This document shows positions 19,707-30,775 of a DNA stretch of 64,000 nucleotides, piece by piece. Position numbers and translations under genes: made by a program. The stretch's first letter is position 1. Each line of letters opens with the position of its first letter. Source of the stretch: Nocardioides sp. AX2bis (GTDB lineage Bacteria > Actinomycetota > Actinomycetes > Propionibacteriales > Nocardioidaceae); the NCBI RefSeq assembly GCF_902506435.1, contig NZ_LR733215.1, forward strand, positions 2,790,234 through 2,854,233, read 5' to 3'. The notes under the pieces were generated by a model. That model had not been told where the DNA came from, did no database searches, and was given only the letters and a program-made list of their open reading frames with translations.

Positions 19707-20921
19707 ATGCCCGAAGCAGTCATCGTCGCCGCGACGCGCTCGCCCATCGGCCGAGCCAACAAGGGCTCGCTGAAGGACCTGCGCCCCGACGACCTGGCGG
19801 CGACGATCGTCCGGGCCGCCCTGGACAAGGTCCCCGCCCTGGACCCGAGCACCGTCGACGACCTCTATCTCGGCTGCGGCCTCCCGGGTGGCGAGTCGGG
19901 CAGCAACATGGGCCGGGTCGTCAACGTGCTCAACGGCATGGACAGCGTGCCCGGCGCCACCGTCACCCGCTACTGCGCCTCGTCGGTGCAGACCACCCGG
20001 ATGGCCTTCCACGCCATCAAGGCCGGCGAGGGCGACGTGTTCGTCTCCGCCGGCGTCGAGATGGTCTCGCGCTTCTTCAAGGGCACCTCCGACCACCTGC
20101 CCGACACCGTGAACCACGCCTTCGACGACGCCCAGTCGCGCACCAAGGCCACCGCGGAGAGCAACGCGCCGTGGCACGACCCCCGCCAGGACGGCGCGAT
20201 GCCCGACGTCTACATCGCGATGGGCCAGACCGCGGAGAACCTCGCCACCAGCCGCGGGCTGAGCCGGCAGGAGCTCGACGAGTTCGGTGTCCGCTCGCAG
20301 AACCTCGCCGAGAAGGCGATCGCGAACGGGTTCTGGCAGCGGGAGATCACCCCGGTCACCACGCCCGACGGCACCGTCGTGACCGCCGACGACGGTCCCC
20401 GCGCCGGCGTCACCTACGACGCGATCAAGGACCTCAAGCCGGTCTTCCGCGCCGACGGCGTCGTCACCGCCGCGAACTGCTGCCCGCTCAACGACGGCGC
20501 GGCCGCCGTGGTGATCATGTCCGACACGAAGGCCGCCGAGCTCGGGCTGACCCCGCTGGCCCGGATCGTGTCCACCGGCGTGTCGGGCCTCTCGCCCGAG
20601 ATCATGGGCCTCGGCCCGGTCGAGGCCACCCAGCGCGCCCTGGCCCTGGCCGGGATGAGCATCGGCGACATCGATCTGGTCGAGATCAACGAGGCCTTCG
20701 CGGCCCAGGTGGTCCCGTCCTACCAGGACCTCGGCATCGACCTCGACCGGCTCAACGTCAACGGCGGCGCGATCGCCGTGGGCCACCCGTTCGGGATGAC
20801 CGGCGCGCGCCTGCAGAACACGATGCTGAACTCGCTGGACTTCCACGACAAGTCGACCGGCCTGATCACCATGTGCGTCGGCGGCGGCCAGGGCATGGCC
20901 CTCATCCTGGAGCGGGTCTGA
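19707..20921 (+). CDS. acetyl-CoA C-acyltransferase (thiolase)
   Basis: 404 residues. Thiolases cleave 3-ketoacyl-CoA or condense acetyl-CoA. The nucleophile is Cys90 in RYCASSVQ, the second site is [15 protein letters not shown] (His) and the third is CVGGGQG near the C-terminus (Cys). NEAFAAQ is present before the His motif. It resembles degradative FadA-type thiolases more than PhaA. Its stop codon overlaps the apparent CTG start of the downstream MarR gene, so the regulator is probably translated with it. Confidence 0.93.
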   Translation: MPEAVIVAATRSPIGRANKGSLKDLRPDDLAATIVRAALDKVPALDPSTVDDLYLGCGLPGGESGSNMGRVVNVLNGMDSVPGATVTRYCASSVQTTRMAFHAIKAGEGDVFVSAGVEMVSRFFKGTSDHLPDTVNHAFDDAQSRTKATAESNAPWHDPRQDGAMPDVYIAMGQTAENLATSRGLSRQELDEFGVRSQNLAEKAIANGFWQREITPVTTPDGTVVTADDGPRAGVTYDAIKDLKPVFRADGVVTAANCCPLNDGAAAVVIMSDTKAAELGLTPLARIVSTGVSGLSPEIMGLGPVEATQRALALAGMSIGDIDLVEINEAFAAQVVPSYQDLGIDLDRLNVNGGAIAVGHPFGMTGARLQNTMLNSLDFHDKSTGLITMCVGGGQGMALILERV

Positions 20922-21448
20922 CGCCCGGGCCCGGGGCCGGGGACGAGGCGGCCGCCGAGGCCGGTCGTACCCCGACCCCGTGGCTCGACGACGACGAGCA
21001 GCACGCCTGGCGCGCGCTGGTCCTCGGCTCCGAGCTCCTCTTCGGCCGCCTCAACGACGAGCTCGAGCGCCGGCACGGGCTGACCTTTACCGAGTACTCG
21101 ATCCTGGTGCGGCTCTCCGAGCGGGACGGCCGGATGCGGATGGCGCAGCTCGCGGACGCGCTGGCGCACAGCCGGAGCCGCGTCACCCACACCATCAAGC
21201 GGATGGAGGGCCGCCAGCTGGTCCGCCGGGAGGACTCCCCCGAGGACGGCCGCGGCGTCGACGCGGTGATGACCGAGGAGGGGCTGGCCGTGCTCGAGCG
21301 GACCGCGCCCACCCACGTGCGCGGCGTGCGCCGCCACCTGCTCGACCTCGCCGGGCCCGGCGAGGTGGCCGCGCTCGGCCGCGTCATGGACGCGGTCTGC
21401 GACCACCTCATCGCCGGGCACCCGGAGATGGAGATCCGGGAGGGCTGA
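20918..21448 (+). CDS. MarR-family transcriptional regulator (probable CTG start)
   Basis: A winged-helix regulator: [41 protein letters not shown] (recognition helix) and the wing [14 protein letters not shown]. It probably senses an aromatic or acyl ligand. No in-frame ATG, GTG or TTG occurs between the thiolase 3' end and the first conserved residues. A CTG at 20918 overlaps the thiolase TGA and is preceded by GGAG (20909-20912) at 5-nt spacing, giving 176 residues. The only other option is GTG 20873, deep inside the thiolase and without a ribosome site. It is likely to regulate its own operon. Confidence 0.82.
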   Translation: MTPGPGAGDEAAAEAGRTPTPWLDDDEQHAWRALVLGSELLFGRLNDELERRHGLTFTEYSILVRLSERDGRMRMAQLADALAHSRSRVTHTIKRMEGRQLVRREDSPEDGRGVDAVMTEEGLAVLERTAPTHVRGVRRHLLDLAGPGEVAALGRVMDAVCDHLIAGHPEMEIREG

Positions 21449-21475
21449 GCAGCAGGGTCGAGCAGCCGGGGCCGC

Positions 21476-23158
<1,683 letters not shown>

Positions 23159-23168
23159 GCTCACGAGC

Positions 23169-23570
23169 CTACGCAGCGACGTGCTCCCCCGGCTCCGCGG
23201 GGGTGGCGGCCGCGGTCCGCGTGAAGACGGTGCTGCCGCGGGCCAGGTCGTGGCCCACCAGGACCGCCTCCACCTCGTGCGTGGTGACCGCGACGCCGTC
23301 CTTGCCCGTCCAGGTACGCGCCGCCAGCCGTCCGTGGACCACCACCGGCTGACCCTTGTGGAGCGACGCGGCGCAGTTCTCGGCCAGGCCGCGCCAGGCG
23401 TTCACGGTGTACCACTGCGTCTCGGCGTCGCCCCAGGTCTCGGTGCGCCGGTTCCAGCGCCGTGGGGTGCAGCCCACCCGGAAGCTGGTCACCGGGATGT
23501 CGCCGGCCAGGCGCAGCGAGACCTCCCCGCCGATCCAGCCCTGCAGCGTCACCAGGGTCTCGTTGCTCAT
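23169..23570 (-). CDS. ssb: single-stranded DNA-binding protein, short paralogue
   Basis: 133 residues with one OB fold: TLVTLQGWIGGEV, VTSFRVGCTPRRW, WYTVNAWRGLAENCAASLHKGQPVVVHGRL, the classic SSB core. The C-terminus ends in TPAEPGEHVAA and lacks the acidic DDDIPF-like tip that recruits partner proteins, so this is probably an accessory SSB (like Streptomyces SsbB) rather than the main one. A GGAGGA ribosome site lies upstream of ATG 23570. It sits between ettA (11-nt gap) and the dynamin pair. Confidence 0.88.
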   Translation of the reverse strand: MSNETLVTLQGWIGGEVSLRLAGDIPVTSFRVGCTPRRWNRRTETWGDAETQWYTVNAWRGLAENCAASLHKGQPVVVHGRLAARTWTGKDGVAVTTHEVEAVLVGHDLARGSTVFTRTAAATPAEPGEHVAA

Positions 23571-23728
23571 GCGTCCGTCCTCCCCGCCCGCCGGCGACGG
23601 GCACGGCACCAGCCTGCGGCCGGTGCCCGCGCCGGGGCGACCGGGCCGGGGGCACCGGTGGACGGGCCGTCCGGACGCGGCGCTGTGGACGGATCCCGGT
23701 CGGTCCGGGGCCCTCGGCGGGGCGGGGG

Positions 23729-25387
23729 TCAGCCGCGCCGGATCGTCGCGAGCGCCTCGCGCACCTGGGCGTGCGCGGCCAGCTCGGCGGAGACCGGCGT
23801 CACGACCAGCTCGGTGGCGACCTCGCCGACCGCCGCCCGCAGCCGCTTGTCGGCCGTCCTGGCCCGCGAGCGGGCGGTGAACCGGACCAGGACGCGGCCT
23901 GCGAGGCCGAGCAGGACCCCGAGCAGCACCCCGCCGAGCAGCATCACCGTGGGCGCCGGGAGCCCGCCGGCCGACGGCGTCGACACCTCGGGGAGACCGA
24001 GGAAGCCGAGCACGGCGAGGACCAGCAGCCAGGCCAGCCCCGCGGCACCGGTCAGCAGCAGCACCCACTGCACCGCCCGGACGACACCGGTCCACCACGG
24101 CAGGCGGTCGACCTGGAGGTCGGTGGAGGCCATCGCGGCGTCGAGCCGGTCGCCGAGGTCGTCGAGACGCGACGTCGAGGCGCGCCGGACCGAGGCCGCC
24201 CACGGCCGGCCGAGGCCGGCAGCGGCCTCGTCGGCCAGGGCGCGCACCTCGGTGTCGACCCGCGCCCGCTGGACGGGAGTCGTCGCCGGCAGGGAGGTGC
24301 GGGAGAGCCCGGTGAACTGGCGACCGGCGTCGCCGAGGTCGAGGTGCAGCCGCTTGAGCGGGTCCGGGCGCAGCCGGGCGACCCAGCTGACGACCGGCCA
24401 GCCGGTGGCGCGACCGCCGCGCACCCGGGTGGACCGCTCGACGGCCTCGACGACCGTCGGAACGCCCGCCGCGTCGGCCAGGGCGTCCTCCAGCTCGCGG
24501 ACCCGCTGCTCGGACAGGCTGCGGGCCTGGCCCTCGCCGCTGTGCTCGGCCATCCGGTCGGCCACGGTGCGCAGGTCGGCCTCGAGCCGCAGCCGGGTGG
24601 CGGCCTTGTCGCGCACCCGTCCGGCGATCTCGCTGCGCAGGTCCTCGATCCCGATGCCGTGCCGGGCGCTGACGGCGTAGACCGGGACGTCGGGCAGCCC
24701 GTCGGCCACGAGCAGCCGGCGGACGTCGGCGACCATCGCCTCGCGCCGGTCCTCGGGCACGGTGTCGATGTGGTTGAGCACCACCACCATCACGTCGCGG
24801 TGCGACACCAGGGGGGCGAGGTAGCGGTCGTGGATCGCGGCGTCGGCGTACTTCTGGGGGTCGAGGACCCAGACGAGCAGGTCCGTGAGCTGCACGAGCC
24901 GGTCCACCTCGAGGTGGTGGCTGACCTCGGTCGAGTCGTGGTCGGGGAGGTCGAGCAGGACGACCCCGTCGAGCTGGCCGTCGTCGCGGCGCGCGTCGAG
25001 CATCGAGTCGCGGGTGGCCCGGTGGCGCGGCGGGATGCCGAGCCACTCCAGCAGCTCCTCGGCGTCCTCGTGGCCCCAGATGCAGGCCGAGGCCCACGAG
25101 GTGGTGGGGCGGCGGACGCCGACGGCGGAGAGCTCGAGGCCGGTCAGGGCGTTGTAAGTCGACGACTTGCCCGACCCGGTCGCCCCGGCGAGGCCGACCA
25201 CGGTGTGCCGGGCCGAGAGACGCATCCGGGACGCCGCGCGGTCCGCGGCGGCCGCGGCCTCGTCGACCAGGCCGTCGTCGAGCCGTCCGCGCGCGCCCTG
25301 CGCGGCGACCTCCAGGGCCTCGATCCGGGTCCCGAGCTCGGTGCCCCGGGTGACCAGTCGGCGGGCCCCCTCCAGCAGCGTCGTCAC
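23729..25387 (-). CDS. dynamin-like GTPase B (second of a pair, membrane-associated)
   Basis: 552 residues from GTG 25387. The P-loop is GATGSGKSSTYNALTG (near residue 65). The G3 position reads LLDLPDHDST, so the usual DxxG glycine is replaced, and the G4 motif is VLNHIDTVPE. Two hydrophobic helices lie near residues 440-520 (VVRAVQWVLLLTGAAGLAWLLVLAVL and VMLLGGVLLGVLLGLAG), suggesting membrane insertion. The rest is helical stalk. It overlaps the upstream GTPase by 4 nt (GTGA). Actinobacterial paired dynamins (DynA/DynB) act in membrane remodelling at septa; that role is inferred here. Confidence 0.82.
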   Translation of the reverse strand: MTTLLEGARRLVTRGTELGTRIEALEVAAQGARGRLDDGLVDEAAAAADRAASRMRLSARHTVVGLAGATGSGKSSTYNALTGLELSAVGVRRPTTSWASACIWGHEDAEELLEWLGIPPRHRATRDSMLDARRDDGQLDGVVLLDLPDHDSTEVSHHLEVDRLVQLTDLLVWVLDPQKYADAAIHDRYLAPLVSHRDVMVVVLNHIDTVPEDRREAMVADVRRLLVADGLPDVPVYAVSARHGIGIEDLRSEIAGRVRDKAATRLRLEADLRTVADRMAEHSGEGQARSLSEQRVRELEDALADAAGVPTVVEAVERSTRVRGGRATGWPVVSWVARLRPDPLKRLHLDLGDAGRQFTGLSRTSLPATTPVQRARVDTEVRALADEAAAGLGRPWAASVRRASTSRLDDLGDRLDAAMASTDLQVDRLPWWTGVVRAVQWVLLLTGAAGLAWLLVLAVLGFLGLPEVSTPSAGGLPAPTVMLLGGVLLGVLLGLAGRVLVRFTARSRARTADKRLRAAVGEVATELVVTPVSAELAAHAQVREALATIRRG

Positions 25388-27129
25388 GTCGTCCTCTCCT
25401 GGGTGGTCCTCGGGGGCGCGGCCACGCCGCCGTGGCGGCGGGCCGCGAAGCGCTGGTCGTCGACCTTGCGGGCGGCCTCGCGCAGCCGGTCGGCCGCACC
25501 GGGGGCCAGCCCCTGCTCGTCGAGCAGGTCGGTGAAACGGGCCCGCTCGCCCTCGAGCAGCGCGCGCAGGCGCTGGTCGAGGGAGCGCTTGGCGCGGTCG
25601 GCGAGGCGGCGTACGGCCTGGTCGCCGAAGACGGCCTCGAGCAGCTTCTGGCCGAGCACGGCCGAGCCGCCGGCGATGCCGACCTCGGTGCCGGTGACCC
25701 CGGCGGTGCTGGCGAAGACGACCACCATCAGCGCGACGGAGAGACCGTTCACGCCGAAGGCCAGGAAGCGCGCCGTGGTCCGCTTGTCGGCGCCTTCGGT
25801 GCGGACCATCTCCAGCACGTCGGACTGCCACTCGCGCACGGTGCGCTCGGCCTGGCGGCGCAGGTCACGCGAGGCGCGGCCGAGGTCGCGGTCGCCACGC
25901 TCGAGCAGCGTGCGTCCGGCAGGGCTCTGCCGCCAGGCGGACTCGGCCCGCTCGGCGGCGGCCTCGGCGTGCTCGAGGATCAGCGTCTCCAGGCCGGACT
26001 CGACGGCCACCGTGACCTGCTCGGCCTGCCGGGGCTTGCCCTTGACCGTGCTGACCACCCGGTCGCGCAGCCAGCCGACCTTGGCCTCCAAGGACCGCAG
26101 CAGGTCGCCGGTGCCCACGAACTCCTGCCACCGGGCCAGGACCTCGCCGCGCAGCAGCGTCCCGTCGGCGCAGGCGCGGTTGACGGCGTCGACGGCCTCC
26201 TCGTAGGCCCGGTCCACGTCGTCGCGGAGCGTGTCGGTGGCGCGAGCCTGCTCGGCGACCGCGTCGGCGACGGGGTACGCGCGCCGCGCGACGTCGCGCA
26301 CGGCCCCCTCGAGGGTCTGCTGGACCACCGCGGCGCGCGCGGCCGTGTCACCGGCGAGGTTCTCCAACCACGCCCGGACCGGAGCGACGTGGGCCGGCGG
26401 CAGCAGGCCCTCGTCGTCGACGGGGCCCTCGGCGACGGTGAAGAGCGGGGAGTCCTTGAGACCGCGGCTGGCCAGCATCCGAGCGAGGTGGGAGGAGACC
26501 GTGGCGACGGCGTCCTCGGGCGTGCGGTCGAGGACCACGGCCACGGCCGTCGAGCGCTCCGCAGCCTGCTTGAGGAAGCCCCACGGGACCTGGTCGGCGT
26601 ACCGGGCCGCCGAGGTGACGAAGAGCCAGAGGTCGGCGGCGGCCAGGAGCTGGGCGGCCAGCTGCCGGTTGCGCTCCTCGACGGAGTCGACGTCGGGGGC
26701 GTCGAGCACGGCCAGCCCGGCCGGGACGGCCGTGGTCGCGACCAGCTGGAGCGCGGCGGGGTCGTTGGTGGAGTGCGTGACGCGCTCGAGGTCCGGCAGC
26801 AGCCGGTCCTGACCGAACCACGCCGCGTCGTCGGGGTGGTGCACGAGCACCGGCGAGCGGGTCGTCGGCCGGAGCACCCCCGGGGTGGTGACCCGGTGGC
26901 CGACCAGGGAGTTGACCAGCGTCGACTTGCCGGCGCCGGTGGAGCCACCGACCACCGTGAGCAGCGGGGCGTCGAGCGTCATCAGGCGCGGGATGACGTA
27001 GTCCTCGAGCTGGTCGACCATGGCGCGCCGGGAGTCGCGCAGCGCCTCGACCCCGGGGAGGTCGAGGGGCAGCTCGGCTGCCTGGAGCGCGCTGCGGAGC
27101 CGCACGAGCGCGGTCACCATCTGGGTCAT
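25384..27129 (-). CDS. dynamin-like GTPase A (first of a pair)
   Basis: 581 residues. P-loop GGSTGAGKSTLVNSLVG near residue 55. G3 is LDAPDVDSVEE, again without the canonical glycine, and the G4 position reads VVLDRTPEDAV, so the NKxD base-recognition motif is degenerate. A hydrophobic stretch near residue 465-490 (FGVNGLSVALMVVVFASTAG) may touch the membrane. Coiled-coil-like Arg/Glu-rich helices surround it. It overlaps PrsW by 4 nt upstream and GTPase B by 4 nt downstream, so all three genes are translationally coupled. It may hetero-oligomerise with GTPase B. Confidence 0.82.
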   Translation of the reverse strand: MTQMVTALVRLRSALQAAELPLDLPGVEALRDSRRAMVDQLEDYVIPRLMTLDAPLLTVVGGSTGAGKSTLVNSLVGHRVTTPGVLRPTTRSPVLVHHPDDAAWFGQDRLLPDLERVTHSTNDPAALQLVATTAVPAGLAVLDAPDVDSVEERNRQLAAQLLAAADLWLFVTSAARYADQVPWGFLKQAAERSTAVAVVLDRTPEDAVATVSSHLARMLASRGLKDSPLFTVAEGPVDDEGLLPPAHVAPVRAWLENLAGDTAARAAVVQQTLEGAVRDVARRAYPVADAVAEQARATDTLRDDVDRAYEEAVDAVNRACADGTLLRGEVLARWQEFVGTGDLLRSLEAKVGWLRDRVVSTVKGKPRQAEQVTVAVESGLETLILEHAEAAAERAESAWRQSPAGRTLLERGDRDLGRASRDLRRQAERTVREWQSDVLEMVRTEGADKRTTARFLAFGVNGLSVALMVVVFASTAGVTGTEVGIAGGSAVLGQKLLEAVFGDQAVRRLADRAKRSLDQRLRALLEGERARFTDLLDEQGLAPGAADRLREAARKVDDQRFAARRHGGVAAPPRTTQERTT

Positions 27130-28247
27130 CGGGTCGGTACCACCTGTCCGGGGAAGGCTACGGCAGGTCGGACCGCTCGGATGCGGAGGACGTGGGCCTG
27201 CCCCCGAGCCTGCCAGTCGTCGGGCGCGGTGCCGCGCAGCAGGCGGTGGTGGAGGAAGCCGAGCTCGATCACGGCCTGCTGGTAGTCGCGCATCGCCCGC
27301 TCCGCCGGGCGGCCCTCGGTCGCCCGGGCGTGGCGGCGTGCGGCCCGTCGCGCGGGCAGGTCGACGACCCACCCGATGTCGGTGGCGGGCACCAGCCCGC
27401 GCTGCGCCGCGTCGCCCAGCGCAGCCGCCAGCAGCAGCCGCTCGGAGCGGCGTGCCCAGACCGCGAGCGCGACGATCCCGGCCAGCGCGGGGAGCATGAG
27501 CACGACGTAGACGCCGACGAAGCCGCCGAGACCGGCGACGGTCGAGCCGTTCCACAGGCCGTGGGCCAGCACCGCGGCGACGTAGCCGAGCAGCGGCGCG
27601 CCCAGGCGTACCGACCGGGAGCGGCTGGAGACGGCCAGGCCCACGCCGATCCCGATGAAGGCCGTGAACAGGGGGTGGGCGAAGGGGCTGAGCACGCAGC
27701 GCACCACGAAGAGCGTGGTCAGCCCGGCCACTCCCCCGGGCCCGGCGCCGTCCGTGCCGTTGTAGGCGGCGGCGAGGTAGAGGATGTTCTCGGTGAAGGC
27801 GAACCCGATGCCGACCATGCCGGCGTACACGAGGCCGTCGAGCAGCCCGTCGAGCTCGGCGCGGCGCCACCACAGCAGCAGGAGCAGGAAGAGGCCCTTG
27901 CTGGCCTCCTCGGTCACCGGGGCCACCACGGCCAGCGAGGCCGTCTGGCCGTAGCCGATGACGAGCCCGCCGATGCCGCCGAGCACGACCGCCGCGACCG
28001 TGGCCACGAAGGCGCCCCAGGCGAGGCCGGCCAGGAGCAGGCCGCGGGGCTCGGGCTCGTAGCGGTCGAGCCACAGGTAGCAGGCCACGAGCGGGACGAC
28101 CGGGACCGCGGCGGCCACCGCGGCGACGAGCGTGATCGCGGGTGCGCCGGACAGCGCGAGGACCAGCAGCACCGCGAGCGCCCCGAGCACCACGAGGACG
28201 GTGACGATGACCGTGAAGGCGACGCTGTCGCGGCGGGGGGCCGGCAT
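27126..28247 (-). CDS. PrsW-family intramembrane metalloprotease
   Basis: 373 residues with about nine transmembrane helices. The PrsW/CPBP-like active-site signature is complete: APVTEEASKG (EExxK), FAFTENILY, FAHPLFTAFIG and VLAHGLWNGS, whose Glu/His residues bind the metal. PrsW in Bacillus cleaves the anti-sigma factor RsiW. A short soluble C-terminal tail (RMDYQQAVIEL-like helix) follows. It heads a three-gene unit with the two dynamin-like GTPases through a 4-nt overlap (27126-27129). This linkage hints that it processes a membrane substrate of the dynamins or acts with them under envelope stress. Confidence 0.88.
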   Translation of the reverse strand: MPAPRRDSVAFTVIVTVLVVLGALAVLLVLALSGAPAITLVAAVAAAVPVVPLVACYLWLDRYEPEPRGLLLAGLAWGAFVATVAAVVLGGIGGLVIGYGQTASLAVVAPVTEEASKGLFLLLLLWWRRAELDGLLDGLVYAGMVGIGFAFTENILYLAAAYNGTDGAGPGGVAGLTTLFVVRCVLSPFAHPLFTAFIGIGVGLAVSSRSRSVRLGAPLLGYVAAVLAHGLWNGSTVAGLGGFVGVYVVLMLPALAGIVALAVWARRSERLLLAAALGDAAQRGLVPATDIGWVVDLPARRAARRHARATEGRPAERAMRDYQQAVIELGFLHHRLLRGTAPDDWQARGQAHVLRIRAVRPAVAFPGQVVPTR

Positions 28248-28300
28248 GGGCGCAGCCTAACGAAGAGCGGCCCCGGGCCCGGCCGCCGTAGGCTGGCCGG

Positions 28301-29746
28301 GTGAGCAAGGACGAGCACCAGACCGCTGCCCCGACCGCCGCCGAGCCCGAGCAGGGCACGGAGTCGCACGACCCGGCGGTGCCGCCGGCCTACCGCGACT
28401 TCATGCGCACCGGTTGGGGCGAGCGCGAGCTCGACCTGCCTGCCCACCCGGTCGCGCCGTACGCCGCCGCACGCCGCCGCCGTCTGGCCGAGGCGTTCCC
28501 CGGGGAGCGTCTCGTGCTGCCGGCCGGCACCTTCAAGGTCCGCTCGAACGACACCGACTACCGGTTCCGCCCCGACACCGCGCACACCTACTTCTCCGGC
28601 AACCAGACCACCGACGCCGTCCTGGTCGTCGAGGACGGCACCGAGGTGCTGTACGCCCGCCCGCGCTCCTCGCGCGACACCGACGAGTTCTTCCGGGACC
28701 GCCAGTACGGCGAGCTGTGGGCCGGGCGCCGGCCGTCCATGCACGAGATGTCCTCGTCGCTCGGCCTCGAGGTGCGCCACCTGGACAGCCTCGAGGACGA
28801 CCTGCAGCGCCGCGGGTCCACGAAGACGCGGGTGCTGCGCGGCCTCTCCTCGGCGGTGGACCGGATCGTGACCCCCGACGCCGGCCTCGACGACGAGCTC
28901 GGCCGGGTGGCCTCGGAGATGCGCCTGGTCAAGGACGAGTGGGAGGTCGGCGAGCTGCGGGAGGCCTGCGACGTCACCACGCTCGGGTTCGAGGACTCCG
29001 TGCGGGAGTGGGACAACGTGCTCGAGCACGGCGAGCGCTGGATCGAGGGCACCTTCTTCCGCCGCGCGCGGGCGATGGGCAACGACATCGGCTACGACTC
29101 CATCGTGGGCGGCGGCAAGCACGCGACCACGCTGCACTGGATCGAGAACTCCGGGTCGATCACGCCCGGCGAGCTGGTCCTGCTCGACATGGGCGTCGAG
29201 GGCCGCAACCTCTACACCGCCGACGTGACGCGCACCCTGCCCGTCGACGGCCGCTGGACCGCCCGCCAGCGCGAGCTGTACTCCGCGGTGCTCGCCGCCC
29301 AGCAGGCCGGCATCGACGCCGTCCGGCCCGGGGCGCGGTTCGCGTCCGTGCACGAGGCCTCGATGGAGGTGCTGGCGCACGCGCTGGCGGACATGGGCCT
29401 GCTCCCGGTCAGCGCCGAGGAGGCGCTCGACCCGGAGTCGAAGGTGTACGCCCGGTGGACCCTGCACGGCACCAGCCACATGCTCGGGATGGACGTCCAC
29501 GACTGCGGGCGGGCGGCGCCGGAGGCGTACGCCAAGGGGGTGCTCGCCGAGGGGATGGTCCTGACCGTCGAGCCGGGTCTGTACTTCCAGGAGGACGACC
29601 TGCTGGTGCCCGAGGAGCTGCGCGGCACCGGGATCCGGATCGAGGACGACGTCCTGGTGACCGCCACCGGCAGCGAGAACCTGTCGGCGTCCCTGCCCCG
29701 CGGCGCCGACGAGGTCGAGGCATGGATGGCGCGCCTCCGGCGCTGA
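28301..29746 (+). CDS. pepP: aminopeptidase P family Xaa-Pro peptidase
   Basis: 481 residues, GTG start at 28301. Removes N-terminal residues before proline. It has an N-terminal AMP_N domain (SNDTDYRFRPDTAHTYFSGN) and a C-terminal pita-bread domain with the five metal ligands: LLDMGVEG (Asp), NLYTADVTRT (Asp), HGTSHMLGMDVHD (His), LTVEPGLY (Glu) and GIRIEDDV (Glu). This matches PepP rather than methionine aminopeptidase. It is divergent from PrsW (53-nt gap) and convergent with the CNNM genes (6-nt gap). Confidence 0.93.
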   Translation: MSKDEHQTAAPTAAEPEQGTESHDPAVPPAYRDFMRTGWGERELDLPAHPVAPYAAARRRRLAEAFPGERLVLPAGTFKVRSNDTDYRFRPDTAHTYFSGNQTTDAVLVVEDGTEVLYARPRSSRDTDEFFRDRQYGELWAGRRPSMHEMSSSLGLEVRHLDSLEDDLQRRGSTKTRVLRGLSSAVDRIVTPDAGLDDELGRVASEMRLVKDEWEVGELREACDVTTLGFEDSVREWDNVLEHGERWIEGTFFRRARAMGNDIGYDSIVGGGKHATTLHWIENSGSITPGELVLLDMGVEGRNLYTADVTRTLPVDGRWTARQRELYSAVLAAQQAGIDAVRPGARFASVHEASMEVLAHALADMGLLPVSAEEALDPESKVYARWTLHGTSHMLGMDVHDCGRAAPEAYAKGVLAEGMVLTVEPGLYFQEDDLLVPEELRGTGIRIEDDVLVTATGSENLSASLPRGADEVEAWMARLRR

Positions 29747-29752
29747 GGACCG

Positions 29753-30775
29753 CTACCGCTCGCGGACCCCTTCGGCCCCGGCCGAGGCCGGCATCATCCG
29801 GGACAGCAGGTCGGCCAGCGTGACCACGGTCGAGCCGCCGTCGGCGCGGTGGACGACCGCGATCTGGGTGCCGGCGGCGCGCAGCGTCGTCATGGCGTCC
29901 AGGACGCTCACGTCGCTGTCGAGCTGGTGCAGGTCCCGGACGTAGGCGGCGACCGGCTCCTGCGCGGCGGCGGTGAGGGTGTCGCGGACGTGCACGACAC
30001 CGCTGGGGTCCTCGGCGGGGCCGACCAGGATCCGCAGGTGGCCCGACTCGCGGGCCTGCTGCTGGACGTCGGCGACGGTGGCGTCCGCTGGCACGCCCAC
30101 CAGCCGGGAGCTGCTGGTGATGTCGTCGAGGGTGGCCTGCGAGGTCTCCAGCGCCCCGGAGAGCTGCTCGGAGGACCGCGCGTCGAGGTCGCCGGTCTCG
30201 GCGGAGTGCAGGACCAGCTGACGGAGGTCGTCGGGGTTCTGCTCGATGGCCACCTCGTCGACCGGATCGACGCCGACCCGGCGGACCAGCCCGTTCGCGG
30301 CGTTGTTGAGCAGGGTCAGCACGGGACGGAAGAGCCACATGAAGCCGCGCATCGGGATCGCGAAGAGCGTCGCCGACTTCTCGGGGTGGCTGATCGCCCA
30401 CGACTTCGGCGCCATCTCCCCCACGACGAGGTGCAGGAAGGTGGTGATCACCAGGGCGAGGCCGAAGGCGACGGCGTACGACAGCCAGCCCGGCAGGCCG
30501 ACCTGCTCGATCAGCGGCTCGAGGGCGTGCTCGATGGCCGGCTCGGTGATCGCGCCCAGGGCCAGGGTGCAGGCGGTGATGCCGAGCTGGCAGCCCGCCA
30601 GGAGGACGGAGACCTCCGAGGCGCTGCGCAGCGCCGCGCGGGAGGCCTTGCTGTGGGTGGCGGCCTCCTCGAGGCGGGTGCGGCGCGAGGCGATGCTGGC
30701 GAACTCGACCGAGACGAAGAACGCGCTCAGCACGATGATCGCCACGGTCGCGGGGATGGCGGCGAGCCCGGTCAT
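29753..30775 (-). CDS. CNNM/DUF21 transporter-domain protein with CBS pair (last of the 8-gene unit)
   Basis: 340 residues. The N-terminal DUF21/CNNM membrane domain has about four helices (VAIIVLSAFFVSVEFASIA, VLLAGCQLGITACTLALG, FGLALVITTFLHLVVGEMAPKSWA). The motif GEMAPK is family-specific. A CBS pair occupies about 200-340 (GHLRILVGPAEDPSGVV, TQIAVVHRADGG). The CorC_HlyC domain of longer relatives is absent. CNNM proteins move or sense divalent metal such as Mg or Co. Its ATG overlaps the stop of the paralogue upstream (ATGA, 30772-30775). Side-by-side CNNM pairs exist in other actinobacteria too. Confidence 0.88.
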   Translation of the reverse strand: MTGLAAIPATVAIIVLSAFFVSVEFASIASRRTRLEEAATHSKASRAALRSASEVSVLLAGCQLGITACTLALGAITEPAIEHALEPLIEQVGLPGWLSYAVAFGLALVITTFLHLVVGEMAPKSWAISHPEKSATLFAIPMRGFMWLFRPVLTLLNNAANGLVRRVGVDPVDEVAIEQNPDDLRQLVLHSAETGDLDARSSEQLSGALETSQATLDDITSSSRLVGVPADATVADVQQQARESGHLRILVGPAEDPSGVVHVRDTLTAAAQEPVAAYVRDLHQLDSDVSVLDAMTTLRAAGTQIAVVHRADGGSTVVTLADLLSRMMPASAGAEGVRER

